A DNA stretch of 64,000 nt from Gammaproteobacteria bacterium (lineage in GTDB: Bacteria > Pseudomonadota > Gammaproteobacteria > Pseudomonadales > Cellvibrionaceae), in NCBI GenBank assembly GCA_021151835.1, contig JAGKWO010000007.1, forward strand, positions 1 through 64,000. The letters run 5' to 3'. Position 1 is the stretch's first letter, and each line of letters starts with the position of its first letter. The notes under the pieces were generated by a model that was not told the DNA's origin, searched no databases, and saw only the letters and a program-made list of their open reading frames with translations. This document shows positions 7,312-16,850 of the stretch, piece after piece. A program made the translations under genes and the position numbers.

Positions 7312-8691
7312 ATGTCTGAATCCCTGTTATTTTCTTCACTGCCATTGAGTGATGCGATGCTCGCCAATCTGGAATCACTTGAATATAAGGAGATGACGCA
7401 AATACAGGCCGAAAGTTTGCCGATTATCCTGCGCGGCGCCGATATTATCGCGCAAGCAAAAACCGGGAGCGGAAAAACGGCCGCGTTTGGCATCGCACTA
7501 CTGGAAAAATTAAATGTGCGTTTTTTCGGTACCCAGGCGTTGGTGCTTTGCCCTACGCGCGAGTTGGCCGATCAGGTCGCAAAGGAAATTCGCCGGCTGG
7601 CGCGCCTCACACACAACGTAAAAATTCTAACGCTCTGCGGTGGTGTTTCCATCGGTCCACAAATCGGTTCACTTGAACGTGGTGCACATATTGTTGTGGG
7701 GACACCGGGGCGAATCGTGGATCACATCAACAAAGGCACATTGAAGCTGGATAGTTTGAACCACCTGGTGCTGGATGAAGCAGACCGCATGCTGGAAATG
7801 GGGTTTGCCGATGATATCGATACTGTGCTTGCCGCCTGTAATGAAAATCGCCAGACATTATTATTTTCCGCAACTTATCCCGATAACATTAAAAAGATCA
7901 GTGCACGTTGCCAGCGCGATCCCCACATGGTGGTGGTGGAAACTATTCACGACCAGCAAAAAATTGAACAGCATTTTTACGAATTACGTGAGAGCAATGA
8001 AACACATCCTGCAGTATTAACATTGCTGGCCCATTTCCAACCAGCCAGTTCCATTGCATTTTGCAACACTAAACAAGGTTGTGATGAATTATTAACGTAT
8101 TTGCGTGATGAAGGTGTCGAAGCGTTGGCATTGCACGGTGATATGGAACAGCGCGAGCGCGATCAGGTCTTGGTGCGTTTTGCCAATAAAAGTTGCCCGG
8201 TATTAATCGCCACCGATGTTGCTGCGCGCGGTATTGACATAAAAGGCCTTGATGCAGTGATCAATGTGGATCTGGCACGCGACAGTGAGGTGCATGTCCA
8301 TCGCATTGGCCGCACCGGGCGTGCCGGTGCCTCTGGCCTCGCTTTGAACCTGGTGGTACAAAAAGAAGTACACAAAATCAATCGCCTTGAAGATTACATG
8401 GGGCAATCCATTAACCTTGAGGCCTTGCCGCACAGCGATAAAAAATCGTTACCGTCACCGGCAATGGTAACGCTGAATATTGATGGTGGAAAAAAAGATA
8501 AATTGCGTCCCGGTGATATTATTGGCGCGTTAACCAAAGACGCTGGCTTGCCCTTTGAAAAGATTGGCAAGATCGATATATTTGATTTTGCGGCGTATGT
8601 GGCGGTGGATAAAAGTATTGCGCGTGCAGCGTTGCAGCAGCTATCGGATGGCAAATTAAAGGGCAGGAAATTCAGGGCGAGAAAGCTCTGA
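7312..8691 (+). CDS. dbpA: ATP-dependent RNA helicase DbpA
   Basis: 459 residues, the family length. The DEAD-box motifs are in order: Q motif (MTQIQAESLP), motif I AKTGSGKT, PTRELADQ, TPGRIVDH, DEAD, SATYPD, then ARGIDIKG and HRIGRTGRAG. The C-terminal 75 residues (DKLRPGDIIGALTKDAGLPFEKIG) are the DbpA RNA-binding domain that recognises 23S rRNA hairpin 92. It acts in late 50S ribosome assembly. It starts 29 bases after the methyltransferase stop but is functionally unrelated to it. Confidence 0.93.
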   Translation: MSESLLFSSLPLSDAMLANLESLEYKEMTQIQAESLPIILRGADIIAQAKTGSGKTAAFGIALLEKLNVRFFGTQALVLCPTRELADQVAKEIRRLARLTHNVKILTLCGGVSIGPQIGSLERGAHIVVGTPGRIVDHINKGTLKLDSLNHLVLDEADRMLEMGFADDIDTVLAACNENRQTLLFSATYPDNIKKISARCQRDPHMVVVETIHDQQKIEQHFYELRESNETHPAVLTLLAHFQPASSIAFCNTKQGCDELLTYLRDEGVEALALHGDMEQRERDQVLVRFANKSCPVLIATDVAARGIDIKGLDAVINVDLARDSEVHVHRIGRTGRAGASGLALNLVVQKEVHKINRLEDYMGQSINLEALPHSDKKSLPSPAMVTLNIDGGKKDKLRPGDIIGALTKDAGLPFEKIGKIDIFDFAAYVAVDKSIARAALQQLSDGKLKGRKFRARKL

Positions 8692-8714
8692 TCGACAAAG
8701 CTACAATCGGGGAA

Positions 8715-8750
8715 GATTTAATCGAGGATTTAATCGAAGTTTTAATCGAA
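8715..8750 (+). repeat. Three tandem 12-bp repeats after dbpA
   Basis: Units GATTTAATCGAG, GATTTAATCGAA and GTTTTAATCGAA stand head to tail between dbpA and the gluconate permease gene. They differ by one base each. No coding frame explains them. The rest of the 240-base gap (8692-8932) shows no hairpin terminator that I can support. Confidence 0.8.
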
Positions 8751-8932
8751 AAAGTTCCTATGAATAGCCAGGCGTTAAATACTGTTAAATTTAAAACATA
8801 ATAACTATTTTTTCTTATCCTGAGCCTGACGCTGAGGGCCTGACTTCATATTACTTCGTGCCAAAAAAACAGTAATGAAGCCAGGCTCGATTTTCACATA
8901 TAAAAATTATTAAAAAATAAAAAGGAAAGACC

Positions 8933-10246
8933 ATGGCTATAGCTGCAGTTATTATTGCAATCCTGATTCTGGTGGTGTTGATCACCGGGGTAAAGCTCAA
9001 CCCGTTTCTTGCGTTTCTGGTTTCCTCCATTTGCGCGGCCATTATGCTGGGTATTCCGCTGGATAAAATTCCCGGAACTATCGAAACCGGAATTGGCAGC
9101 ATGCTTGGCTCGCTGGCAATTATTTTGTGCCTTGGCGCGATGTTTGGAAAACTGGTGGCCGAATCCGGTGCGGCGCAGCAAATCAGTAGCAGTTTAATGC
9201 GCTGGTGCGGAAAAAATTACATCACCTGGGCATTAATGTTAACGGGATTTATTGTTGGCATTCCGTTGTTTTATAACGTGGGTTTCGTGTTGTTAGTGCC
9301 GCTGGTTTTTTCAGTCATGCACCAAACCAAATTACCTGCGGTTTACCTGGGTATTGCATTGCTTGCACCGCTGTCAGTGACGCATGGTTTTTTGCCACCC
9401 CATCCATCGCCGGTTGCATTGATTCCGCAATTTGGTGCAGATATGGGTACCACGTTGTTCTACGGTTTTTTAGTGGCAATTCCGACAATGATTATTGCCG
9501 GGCCCATTTTTTCTTCGACATTAAAAAACATCCATAGTGTTCCGCTCGCTACCTTTAAACCAACCGATTTGCCAATAGAAAAATTACCTGGAATCGCCAA
9601 TAGTTTTATCACGGCGTTATTGCCGGTGTTATTAATCGCGCTTAGCAGTATTGCGGTTTACGCTATGCCTGCTGCAATTGCGGAGGCTCCCGCAACCAAA
9701 TTTTTCAGCAATTCCATGTTGGTGCTGATGGTTGCTTTAGCGATTGCCACCTTTTCATTGGGCGTAAAGCAAGGAATGACGATCAGTAAGGTGATGACTA
9801 TTTATGGTGATGCGATAAAAGATATTGCTGTTATTTTATTAATCGTTGCCGGTGCGGGTGCATTAAAACAGGTAATGGTTGTCAGTGGTGTCAGCGAACA
9901 GCTTGCGCATTCCCTGGAAAATATTGCGATTAATCCACTTATTCTGGCGTGGTTAATTGCAACGGTAATCCGCATCGCGCTGGGCTCGGCAACTGTTGCC
10001 GGTTTAACGGCCGCCGGGATTGTTGCACCAATTATTCCGCTAACCGGCGCCGATCCCAATTTAATGGTGTTAGCAATTGGTGCCGGCAGCTTGATGTGTT
10101 CGCACGTGAATGATTCGGGCTTCTGGATGTACAAGGAATATTTTAATTTAAGTTTGAAAGATACATTTAAATCCTGGTCGTTAATGGAAACAATTATTGG
10201 TGTAGCTGGACTAGCCGGCGTTTTAATATTAGATGTCTTTGTGTAA
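8933..10246 (+). CDS. gntT: Gluconate:H+ symporter, GntP family
   Basis: 437 residues, matching the GntT/GntP length of about 440. A membrane protein with 12 or more hydrophobic segments. Recognisable family stretches include FLAFLVSS, GIPLDKIPGTIETGIGS, APLSVTHGFLPPHPSPVAL and the C-terminal SHVNDSGFWMYKEYF. It imports gluconate or related sugar acids with protons across the inner membrane. AAGGAAAG is 6 bases before the ATG. No gluconate kinase or GntR regulator is adjacent, so the substrate is inferred from family only. Confidence 0.88.
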   Translation: MAIAAVIIAILILVVLITGVKLNPFLAFLVSSICAAIMLGIPLDKIPGTIETGIGSMLGSLAIILCLGAMFGKLVAESGAAQQISSSLMRWCGKNYITWALMLTGFIVGIPLFYNVGFVLLVPLVFSVMHQTKLPAVYLGIALLAPLSVTHGFLPPHPSPVALIPQFGADMGTTLFYGFLVAIPTMIIAGPIFSSTLKNIHSVPLATFKPTDLPIEKLPGIANSFITALLPVLLIALSSIAVYAMPAAIAEAPATKFFSNSMLVLMVALAIATFSLGVKQGMTISKVMTIYGDAIKDIAVILLIVAGAGALKQVMVVSGVSEQLAHSLENIAINPLILAWLIATVIRIALGSATVAGLTAAGIVAPIIPLTGADPNLMVLAIGAGSLMCSHVNDSGFWMYKEYFNLSLKDTFKSWSLMETIIGVAGLAGVLILDVFV

Positions 10247-10248
10247 AC

Positions 10249-11484
10249 CTAGTGCGCAAGTTTGCGCGAGGTCAACAATTTGCTCACCCTGCCCACTAAA
10301 AATACGCACAGAATAAAAATGCCTATCGCGATGTAACCGAGCAAATCAAAGTGTTGTAGTGGGCTGTGGGCATCTTGCTGGACTATTACCAATCCTGCGA
10401 TAAATGCACCCAGGCCACCGGCAATTTGTTGCAATGAACTGGATATCGCCATATAAGCACCGCGGTCTTCCGGTTTTGCTACCATGGAGTTGAGTGCCAT
10501 CGCCGGAGTCATACGGCAGAGGATAAATGTAAACATCAGCAGGTTAATAAGGATGACCAACCAGAGTGGTGTAGCAGACATATGGGTATAGAAAAACACC
10601 ATCACTATTGCGCCAACTGAACCAATGGTAAAAATTGTGTAGCGATCATAGCGATCCGAAAATTTGCCCATCAATGGCATTACCGCTAATGAGAGCAAAC
10701 CTGTACTTAAATAAATCAGCGGCAATTGTTCGGCGGTGACTTGTACGTTGTTAATTAAAAACGGCGCGGTGAAGGGCATCAACATAAAGCCGCCGATTGT
10801 TAAAAACATCACGGCGGCAAATCCGGTTCGATAATCCGCTTGGGATAATACCTTCACAAAATGTGCAAAAGGATTGTTATGTTGTTGCTGCGCCAAATGC
10901 CCGGTTACTGGCTGCAAGATTATTCCTGTCGCTACCAAAATGCCCAGGGTTAAAATGACGATTGCGATAAAACTGAATTCCCAACCCACATGGGTTGCAA
11001 TGAAAAGGCTCAGTGGAATCCCTACTACCTGACTAACACCAAAACCCATTTGCACAACACCCATGGCACGTCCACGTTGTTGTGGTGCAAATATATCGAT
11101 CACGAGCGTAAACAATGTTGCACTGGAAACACCGGCAAAAACACCGGTGACAATGCGCGCACCAACTAATTGCCAATAATTATGGCTCAGTGCGCACGCC
11201 AGGGTTCCGAGAATAAAACCGCTAAAAAACCACAGGAATAATTTTTTGCGATCAAATTTATCCATAAAACCCGCAGCCACTATCCCGGCGATGGCAGCGC
11301 TAAATGCATAGGCAGAAACTACCAATCCAAATTGGGTGGTATTAATTGAAAGGGTTTTCATCAGGATGTCGCCGATGGGCGAAATAATCATAAAATCCAG
11401 GATGATGCTGAATTGGATCAATGCCATTAAGAGCAAAATCCGTTTTTGATAGGTAGTGAATGGGTGTAAAACAGCGTGGTTCAT
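10249..11484 (-). CDS. MFS transporter (AraJ/arabinose-efflux type)
   Basis: About 411 residues with 12 predicted membrane segments. The motif FMDKFDRKKLFLW between segments 2 and 3 is the MFS signature loop, and GMVQ-like RGRAMGVVQMGFGVSQV is typical of drug or sugar efflux members. ATG at 11484 is chosen; a TTG at 11511 would extend it by 9 residues. It ends 2 bases from the convergent permease gene. The AraC regulator 290 bases upstream on the same strand may control it. The substrate is unknown. Confidence 0.8.
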   Translation of the reverse strand: MNHAVLHPFTTYQKRILLLMALIQFSIILDFMIISPIGDILMKTLSINTTQFGLVVSAYAFSAAIAGIVAAGFMDKFDRKKLFLWFFSGFILGTLACALSHNYWQLVGARIVTGVFAGVSSATLFTLVIDIFAPQQRGRAMGVVQMGFGVSQVVGIPLSLFIATHVGWEFSFIAIVILTLGILVATGIILQPVTGHLAQQQHNNPFAHFVKVLSQADYRTGFAAVMFLTIGGFMLMPFTAPFLINNVQVTAEQLPLIYLSTGLLSLAVMPLMGKFSDRYDRYTIFTIGSVGAIVMVFFYTHMSATPLWLVILINLLMFTFILCRMTPAMALNSMVAKPEDRGAYMAISSSLQQIAGGLGAFIAGLVIVQQDAHSPLQHFDLLGYIAIGIFILCVFLVGRVSKLLTSRKLAH

Positions 11485-11772
11485 AAATGGCTCATTAAAT
11501 AGCTGGCGCAATACAAGTGGACAGACAAGTTTAATCCGAACATTAGAAAAATAATGATCAGTAGCACAGGATTTTCATAACTGTCCGTGTTTTTTGTTTG
11601 CGTAGTCTGGTTGTGATCTTCTGGAGTACAGGAAAATGCATGTGGGCGCCTGTTGCCTGATGCCAATTTGAACAGGGGTGTGTCATTGGCACGGCAGTCG
11701 GGCAGAGTCAGTGGTTTGGGGTGAGTTAAACCGGGCATCAGGCTTCCTCCAGGTATGGAAGATAGCCTACTG

Positions 11773-12519
11773 TTATTTCAAAACTGATAATTGTATAAAT
11801 CGGTCATCCTGATTCTTATATAACTGTTTTGGCGTGTGGCCAGAATATTTCTTAATTTCCTTTATAAAGTGTGATTGGTCAGCAAAGTTACTTTCGGGAA
11901 AAAGTTTTCCTGTTTTCAGCATGGGAAATGAAGCGCGAAACCGGAGAATGGAACTGTAAGCCTTCACTGAAAGTCCGAGCCATTGGTTAAAGTAACGATT
12001 GATCTGGCGGCTACTCCAATTGCAAAGCCCGGCTAACTCTGTGACGCTGATGTGCCCCTGGCTTTGCTGTAAAGCCGAAAATATTTTCAGCTTGCGCGGA
12101 TCTACATTGGTTATGTCGAGCTGCGCTAATTGTGCATGGATTTTATCTTTAAAAAGCTCAAAGTCTTCAGTGTCTTGCTCGGTAATATCCCAGAAACCCT
12201 GTTCGAGGTTGGCCCGGCCATCAATTAATTTGCTTAACGGGATTTGGAATAGATATTCGGCTGCCAAAGGATAAAAACAAATCCCGTAAACACGGGACCC
12301 AGCGTTAATTTCCGTGCTTGATGCTTGTTTATCTATACCGGCCAGGGACGTTTGGAATGGCTCGCCCGGAATGCTAAAAAAATGAATATCTATACGCCCG
12401 TCTGGTAATACGACAATAGGTTTGTTTTGCATATCCCTATTTTCAACCATCCAGATACTTTCAACCCAGGTTGCATATTTGTCGGGTACCGGTTGATAGT
12501 GATGGATAATATTTTCCAT
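11773..12519 (-). CDS. AraC family transcriptional regulator (DUF6597 N-terminal domain)
   Basis: 248 residues. The N-terminus (IHHYQPVPDKYATWVESIWMVEN, VLPDGRIDIHF, RVYGICFYPLAAEYLF) is a DUF6597 sensor, and residues 150-245 hold the AraC DNA-binding domain (VTELAGLCNWSSRQINRYF, then SNFADQSHFIKEIKKYSGHTP). It precedes the MFS transporter on the same strand, which is its likely target. The 288-base gap between them has an open frame on the same strand that looks non-coding. Confidence 0.8.
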   Translation of the reverse strand: MENIIHHYQPVPDKYATWVESIWMVENRDMQNKPIVVLPDGRIDIHFFSIPGEPFQTSLAGIDKQASSTEINAGSRVYGICFYPLAAEYLFQIPLSKLIDGRANLEQGFWDITEQDTEDFELFKDKIHAQLAQLDITNVDPRKLKIFSALQQSQGHISVTELAGLCNWSSRQINRYFNQWLGLSVKAYSSILRFRASFPMLKTGKLFPESNFADQSHFIKEIKKYSGHTPKQLYKNQDDRFIQLSVLK

Positions 12520-12566
12520 TGTCGGATTACTCTTAACGCCAAACTACAGCGTCTGGTGTAACAGAA

Positions 12567-13472
12567 TTAATGCAATACATTGCCGCCCAATAGTTTGCGC
12601 ACTTCATCGGCAGCAAAATAATAGTGTTGATTGCAAAATTGGCAATCGATATCAATGCGGCCTTTTTCGATTAATAATTCTTCCACTTCTTCTTTGCCAA
12701 TAGTTAACAATGCACTGGCGCAACGCTCTTTGGAGCAACTGCAGGAAAAGCGCAGTTTCTTGGGTTCAAAAATGCGCACAGGTTGCTCGTTGAATAAACG
12801 GTAAAGCACTGTAGCATGATCCAGTTCCAGCAATTCTTCCGGTGTAATCGTCTCGGCCAGGGTAATAATGGTTTCCCATTTATCGCGGTTATCGTCGGGA
12901 TTGGTATTTAATTGTTGCGGTAATGCCTGAATTAAAAAGCCCGTCGCCGTGTGGTCATCTGCTGCAAACCATAACCGTGTGGCCAGTTGTTCCGATTGCT
13001 GGAAATAATGTTCCAGGCAACCAGCCAGGTTTTCGGCATCCATGGGTACTATGCCCTGGTAACGCTCAAGCTTGCCGCCGAAATTTTCGGTGCGCTGCGG
13101 TTCGATACTGATTACCAGCACGCCATTTCCCAGCAGTTGTTGCATGCTCCCGCGTAACGCTAGTTCTTCAGTTAATTCCACCTCATCATTAAGGCGTACT
13201 ATCCCGCGCAAATCATTGTGGTGATTGCATTCGGCCATAATGGTAGAGATCAAGCCATCCCCGCGCGCTTGCAAAATAATCCGGCCATCAAATTTTAGTG
13301 TGCTGGAGAGCAAGCCAACAGCGGCGAGAAATTCACCCAGCAATTGGCGAATGGCGGGCACTTGCTGGTTGTGGCTGAGTACTTCGCGATAGCTGTCGCC
13401 GAGTGTGACTATCTCGCCGCGAATATCACAGTCATCAAATAAAAAACGGTGCAGTAAATCATTGCTTGACAT
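12567..13472 (-). CDS. hslO: Redox-regulated chaperone Hsp33
   Basis: 301 residues. The N-terminal core begins with DLLHRFLFDDCDIRGEIV and includes LLGEFLAAVGLLSSTLKF. The C-terminal zinc centre is present: CSC followed by CQFC about 30 residues later. Hsp33 is a cytoplasmic holdase switched on when oxidation releases its zinc and forms disulfides. AAAGG lies 6 bases upstream of the ATG. It is last in the group yrfG-hslR-DUF4124-hslO, matching the yrfG-hslR-hslO order of enterobacteria. Confidence 0.94.
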   Translation of the reverse strand: MSSNDLLHRFLFDDCDIRGEIVTLGDSYREVLSHNQQVPAIRQLLGEFLAAVGLLSSTLKFDGRIILQARGDGLISTIMAECNHHNDLRGIVRLNDEVELTEELALRGSMQQLLGNGVLVISIEPQRTENFGGKLERYQGIVPMDAENLAGCLEHYFQQSEQLATRLWFAADDHTATGFLIQALPQQLNTNPDDNRDKWETIITLAETITPEELLELDHATVLYRLFNEQPVRIFEPKKLRFSCSCSKERCASALLTIGKEEVEELLIEKGRIDIDCQFCNQHYYFAADEVRKLLGGNVLH

Positions 13473-13493
13473 AAAAAACCTTTAAAAATAAAT

Positions 13494-13946
13494 CTACGGA
13501 CTACAATACGTCTGAATATCCTGTTTGAGCTCAGCAACCATTTGCTGGCGCTCTTTTTCGGTTACCTTAATGGCCCGGTGTTGCGCATCGGTAAAAACAA
13601 CATAGCCACTAATGTCTTCCAGTTTTTTCCGTGCCTGTTCGCAATTTGAGTGATTCAGCTCGGCTAATTTTTCTTTATATTCCTGTTGCCTTTTCTGTTC
13701 CTGCTGTTGTTGTTCCCGCCGGTCTTTTTCTTCCTGTTCACGCATCGCTGCTATTTTTTGAATTTCACCACTACTGGTATCAATGTTTTGTGTCTTTACA
13801 TCGTTAGTGATGTTTTCCGCTGCGGGCGAGGATTTCCTGTCGGTGAAATGAACCTTCCCGTCTTTATCAACCCAGCGATAAATTTCCGCGGTGCTGTTAA
13901 ATGAAAGTGTAAATACACTAAATAGTAACAATATGCGTACATCCAT
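13494..13946 (-). CDS. DUF4124 domain secreted protein
   Basis: 150 residues. A signal peptide (residues 1-20, ending STA) is followed by the DUF4124 core EIYRWVDKDGKVHFTDRKSS, a small beta module seen in many gammaproteobacterial envelope proteins of unknown role. Residues 70-105 are a charged, glutamine-rich coiled coil (QEEKDRREQQQQEQKRQQ). AAGGA precedes the ATG. It is inserted between hslR and hslO, where E. coli has no such gene. Confidence 0.82.
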   Translation of the reverse strand: MDVRILLLFSVFTLSFNSTAEIYRWVDKDGKVHFTDRKSSPAAENITNDVKTQNIDTSSGEIQKIAAMREQEEKDRREQQQQEQKRQQEYKEKLAELNHSNCEQARKKLEDISGYVVFTDAQHRAIKVTEKERQQMVAELKQDIQTYCSP

Positions 13947-13963
13947 GATTTTTTCCTTAACAA

Positions 13964-14392
13964 TTAATCATCTGATCCCAATAGATTGATCCGTTGAAAG
14001 CGGTGAATATGGCGGCGTTCTTTTTTGTTGGGTTTGTGATCGCTGACAATAAAGGCGCCCAGGCCAGCTTTGCGTTCTGCGGCGCGTTTTTCACGCAGTT
14101 CTTTGCTCGCTTCTGTTTCTTCATAAAGCAAGATGGCTTCCGGTGCTCCCCGGCGCTGGTCGGACAACGCTTTGATAATGATGGTTTTTTCATCCCAGTT
14201 TTGGCGAATAGTTAATTCCATCCCAACCAGAGCCTCCTTGCTGGGTTTTACACGTTGACCATTGCAATGTACTTTACCGCCGTCGATTGCTTCCTTAGCG
14301 AGGTTGCGCGTTTTAAAAAAGCGCGCGGCCCATAACCATTTGTCGATGCGAACCTTATCGTCATCGTCTTCTTCAATGATTTGCTTAGCCAT
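13964..14392 (-). CDS. hslR: Heat shock protein Hsp15, S4 RNA-binding protein
   Basis: 142 residues. The S4 domain is at residues 14-70: RIDKWLWAARFFKTRNLAKEAI, then GKVHCNGQRVKPSKEA. A basic C-terminal tail follows (ASKELREKRAAERKAG). Hsp15 binds free 50S subunits that carry a nascent chain and helps recycle them after heat shock. The neighbours yrfG (8 bases upstream) and hslO confirm the assignment. Confidence 0.92.
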   Translation of the reverse strand: MAKQIIEEDDDDKVRIDKWLWAARFFKTRNLAKEAIDGGKVHCNGQRVKPSKEALVGMELTIRQNWDEKTIIIKALSDQRRGAPEAILLYEETEASKELREKRAAERKAGLGAFIVSDHKPNKKERRHIHRFQRINLLGSDD

Positions 14393-14400
14393 TTATTTCA

Positions 14401-15078
14401 TTACCCATGAACAATTGCATCATCTTTCAGTGGCGGCATTATTTCATCAAAATGATAGATTGCAGGATGCTGTTCCATGCGGCGCTGGATTTGGCTATCC
14501 GGTTGGTGAATGCCCAGTACATAACGGATGCCAAACGTTTGCGCTGAATCCAGGATGCGTGCAGTGTCATCAATAAATAAGGTGCGTGCCGGATCAAAAT
14601 GTTCTGCGGCTTGCAATTGTTGCCAGAATTTTTGCGACTCTTTGGGTTCATTGAATTGGTGCGAAGAAATGATCACATCCAGCCACTGGTCAATTTGCGT
14701 GACTTCCAGTTTTAGCGACAAGCTTTGCGGATGTGCATTGGTCACCAGCAATACTTTTTTGCCCAGTTTGCGCAGGCGCGTTAAAAATTCCCCAACGTAA
14801 GGGCGAATCTGGATTTTGTGCCGGATTTCCTCTTTCAGGCTACGGATATCCACATCCAACGCCCGGGACCAAAAATCCAGGCAATACCATTGCAAGGTGC
14901 CTTCATGCTGGCGGATGTCGCCGCTCAATTTTTGCCGGGCGGCGGCCAGGTCCACGTTGTGGATTTGCGCATAGCGGCGGGGCAGGTGATCCAGCCAGAA
15001 ATGGTTGTCGAAATGGAGGTCCAACAAAGTGCCATCCATATCCAACATGACTGTATCTATTGAGTCCCAATTAATCAT
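14401..15078 (-). CDS. yrfG: HAD-family GMP/IMP nucleotidase YrfG
   Basis: 225 residues. HAD motif I is DTVMLDMDGTLLDLHFD, with nucleophile and acid/base aspartates in DMDGT. Motif II is VLLVTNAHP and motif III/IV is LFIDDTARILDSA. Length and neighbours (hslR downstream, divergent nudE) match YrfG, a phosphatase active on purine monophosphates. A purine-nucleotide role is from family knowledge. First gene of the leftward yrfG-hslR-DUF4124-hslO group. Confidence 0.88.
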   Translation of the reverse strand: MINWDSIDTVMLDMDGTLLDLHFDNHFWLDHLPRRYAQIHNVDLAAARQKLSGDIRQHEGTLQWYCLDFWSRALDVDIRSLKEEIRHKIQIRPYVGEFLTRLRKLGKKVLLVTNAHPQSLSLKLEVTQIDQWLDVIISSHQFNEPKESQKFWQQLQAAEHFDPARTLFIDDTARILDSAQTFGIRYVLGIHQPDSQIQRRMEQHPAIYHFDEIMPPLKDDAIVHG

Positions 15079-15120
15079 AAAATCATCTCTACCACGATTT
15101 TCCTAGCCTAAAGACATCTT

Positions 15121-15696
15121 ATGCCTGTTAAGCCCAGTATTCTAAAACGCGCTACTGTGGCGCGTAGCCGGTTGTTTCGCGCCGATGAAATCCACCTGCG
15201 TTTCAGCAACGGCGAAGAGCGCACCTACGAAAAACTTTGCTCCGGCGGCGGGCCGGGTGCGGTGCTTATTGTACCCTTGCTCGATGCGGATACGGTGCTT
15301 TTAGTACGTGAATATGCGGTCGGATTGGAGGATTACCACCTTGCGCTGCCAAAAGGTGCGATTGACCAGGGGGAAACCTTGCTGGATGCGGCCAATCGGG
15401 AATTAAAAGAGGAGGCAGGCTACGGCGCGCGCAACCTGAAATTCCTCAAACGCATCCATCTTTCTCCGTCTTATATGGAACACGGTATTAATATTGTGAT
15501 CGCCTGGGATTTATACCCGGAGCGCTTGCAAGGCGACGAACCCGAGCCGATTGAAGTGGTTCCCTATCCATTGGCGGACCTGATGCAATTGATCGCGCGC
15601 CCCGATGTCTGTGAGGGCCGGAGCATTGCGGCGTTATTTATGGCGCGTGAGTGGTTGGCCGGCAATTTTATTGATGTTTCCGCTCCAGTTACCTAG
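15121..15696 (+). CDS. nudE: ADP compounds hydrolase NudE
   Basis: 191 residues. The Nudix box is GAIDQGETLLDAANRELKEEAG (around residues 79-100), preceded by LVREYAVGLEDYHLALPKG, typical of NudE, which hydrolyses ADP-ribose, NADH and diadenosine compounds. It is divergent from yrfG with a 42-base gap, as in E. coli, and is followed 9 bases later by cysQ, so the two probably form one transcript. Confidence 0.9.
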   Translation: MPVKPSILKRATVARSRLFRADEIHLRFSNGEERTYEKLCSGGGPGAVLIVPLLDADTVLLVREYAVGLEDYHLALPKGAIDQGETLLDAANRELKEEAGYGARNLKFLKRIHLSPSYMEHGINIVIAWDLYPERLQGDEPEPIEVVPYPLADLMQLIARPDVCEGRSIAALFMAREWLAGNFIDVSAPVT

Positions 15697-15705
15697 GGAT
15701 TTTTA

Positions 15706-16596
15706 ATGAGCCATCCTATTAGCCCAGAGTTGATCGAACAGTTGGTTGACCTGTCCCGGCGCGCCGGCGATGCCATCATGGCTATTTATAGCCATCGCGA
15801 TAGCTACGAGATCCAGCATAAAACCGATGAATCACCCCTTACCGCCGCAGATCTGGCAGCGAACAAGCTGATTGCTGCCGGGTTACCGCAATTGCTGGAA
15901 TTACCAATTATTTCTGAAGAGGGTGAAATTCCGGATTTCGCTGATCGCAGCCTGTGGGAAAATTTTTGGCTGGTAGATCCGCTTGATGGCACCAAGGAGT
16001 TTATTGCCGGCAATGGTGAGTTCACTGTGAATATTGCGCTGGTACAACACAATCGCCCGATCCTGGGCGTCGTACATGTACCTGTGACTGATGTCACTTA
16101 TCTCGGTGTGCTGGATGCGCGTAACCCGGCTAGTCTTGGCGCATGGAAATATATTCATGGCCGCGCCCCTGAACGCATCCAGGTGCGCAGTATGAGCGAG
16201 CGTTTCACTAACCGTCAGGCATTCACCGTATTGCTAAGCCACCGGCACGGCACCCAGGCGACAGTGGATTTAATGGAAACGGTAAAATCCCGTTGGCTTG
16301 GTGCTATTGAAACAACCAATGCGGGAAGCTCACTGAAATTTTGCGTTATCGCCGAAGGTAACGCGGATTTTTATCCGCGCCTTGCGCCGACCTCCGAGTG
16401 GGATACCGCCGCTGCACAAGCAGTGCTTGAAGCTGCTGGCGGAAAAGTGGTGCAGGCAGAGCCGGGCACTGGAAATCATTTGCTTTCGTTGCGTTACAAC
16501 GCGGGCGAGGATTTATTAAATCCGCATTTTTATGCACTGGGTGATAAAAGTTTTTGTTGGGAATGGTTGCTCGGCTTAGAAGAGTTAGTTAGTTGA
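15706..16596 (+). CDS. cysQ: 3'(2'),5'-bisphosphate nucleotidase CysQ
   Basis: 296 residues of the inositol monophosphatase fold. Metal-binding motifs are visible: EEGE near residue 67, then VDPLDGTKEFIAGNGEFTVNIAL and, near the C-terminus, SEWDTAAAQAVLEAAGG. CysQ removes the 3' phosphate of PAP formed in sulfate assimilation. AGGGA precedes the ATG. The C-terminus is about 45 residues longer than in E. coli CysQ (246 residues). Confidence 0.9.
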   Translation: MSHPISPELIEQLVDLSRRAGDAIMAIYSHRDSYEIQHKTDESPLTAADLAANKLIAAGLPQLLELPIISEEGEIPDFADRSLWENFWLVDPLDGTKEFIAGNGEFTVNIALVQHNRPILGVVHVPVTDVTYLGVLDARNPASLGAWKYIHGRAPERIQVRSMSERFTNRQAFTVLLSHRHGTQATVDLMETVKSRWLGAIETTNAGSSLKFCVIAEGNADFYPRLAPTSEWDTAAAQAVLEAAGGKVVQAEPGTGNHLLSLRYNAGEDLLNPHFYALGDKSFCWEWLLGLEELVS

Positions 16597-16670
16597 GTGG
16601 ATTGATATTCTGCATTATTCCCGCCTTCATAACATTTCGTGCAAATTGGTCTGCGGCAAAGCGGCCGGTT

Positions 16671-16710
16671 TTATAACCAAAGTTATAATTCATAGAGAAT
16701 AAAATATTCT
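16671..16710. promoter_or_regulatory. Two adjacent palindromes upstream of a small gene
   Basis: TTATAAC-CAAA-GTTATAA (16671-16688) and AGAATA-AAA-TATTCT (16696-16710) are perfect inverted repeats in the 254-base gap between cysQ and the 71-codon gene. Neither has a T tract, so they look more like operator sites than terminators. The bound protein is unknown. Confidence 0.45.
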
Positions 16711-16850
16711 AATTTGCGTGAACCTTGTACGGATCTATCTGGTCTAGTCTTAAAATCACGGATACCTGTCAGGGCGTCGACAGTACCGTTTTTTGTGGTG
16801 GCCAATGATTTTTTCATTGCGCTAATTGTTCTTCTTAAGGAGTGTTATTA

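Noticed and set aside
11481..11738. 85-codon leftward frame between the AraC regulator and the MFS gene
   Set aside because: Proline- and threonine-rich start without family resemblance and no ribosome site; probably chance, although its end has a hydrophobic stretch.
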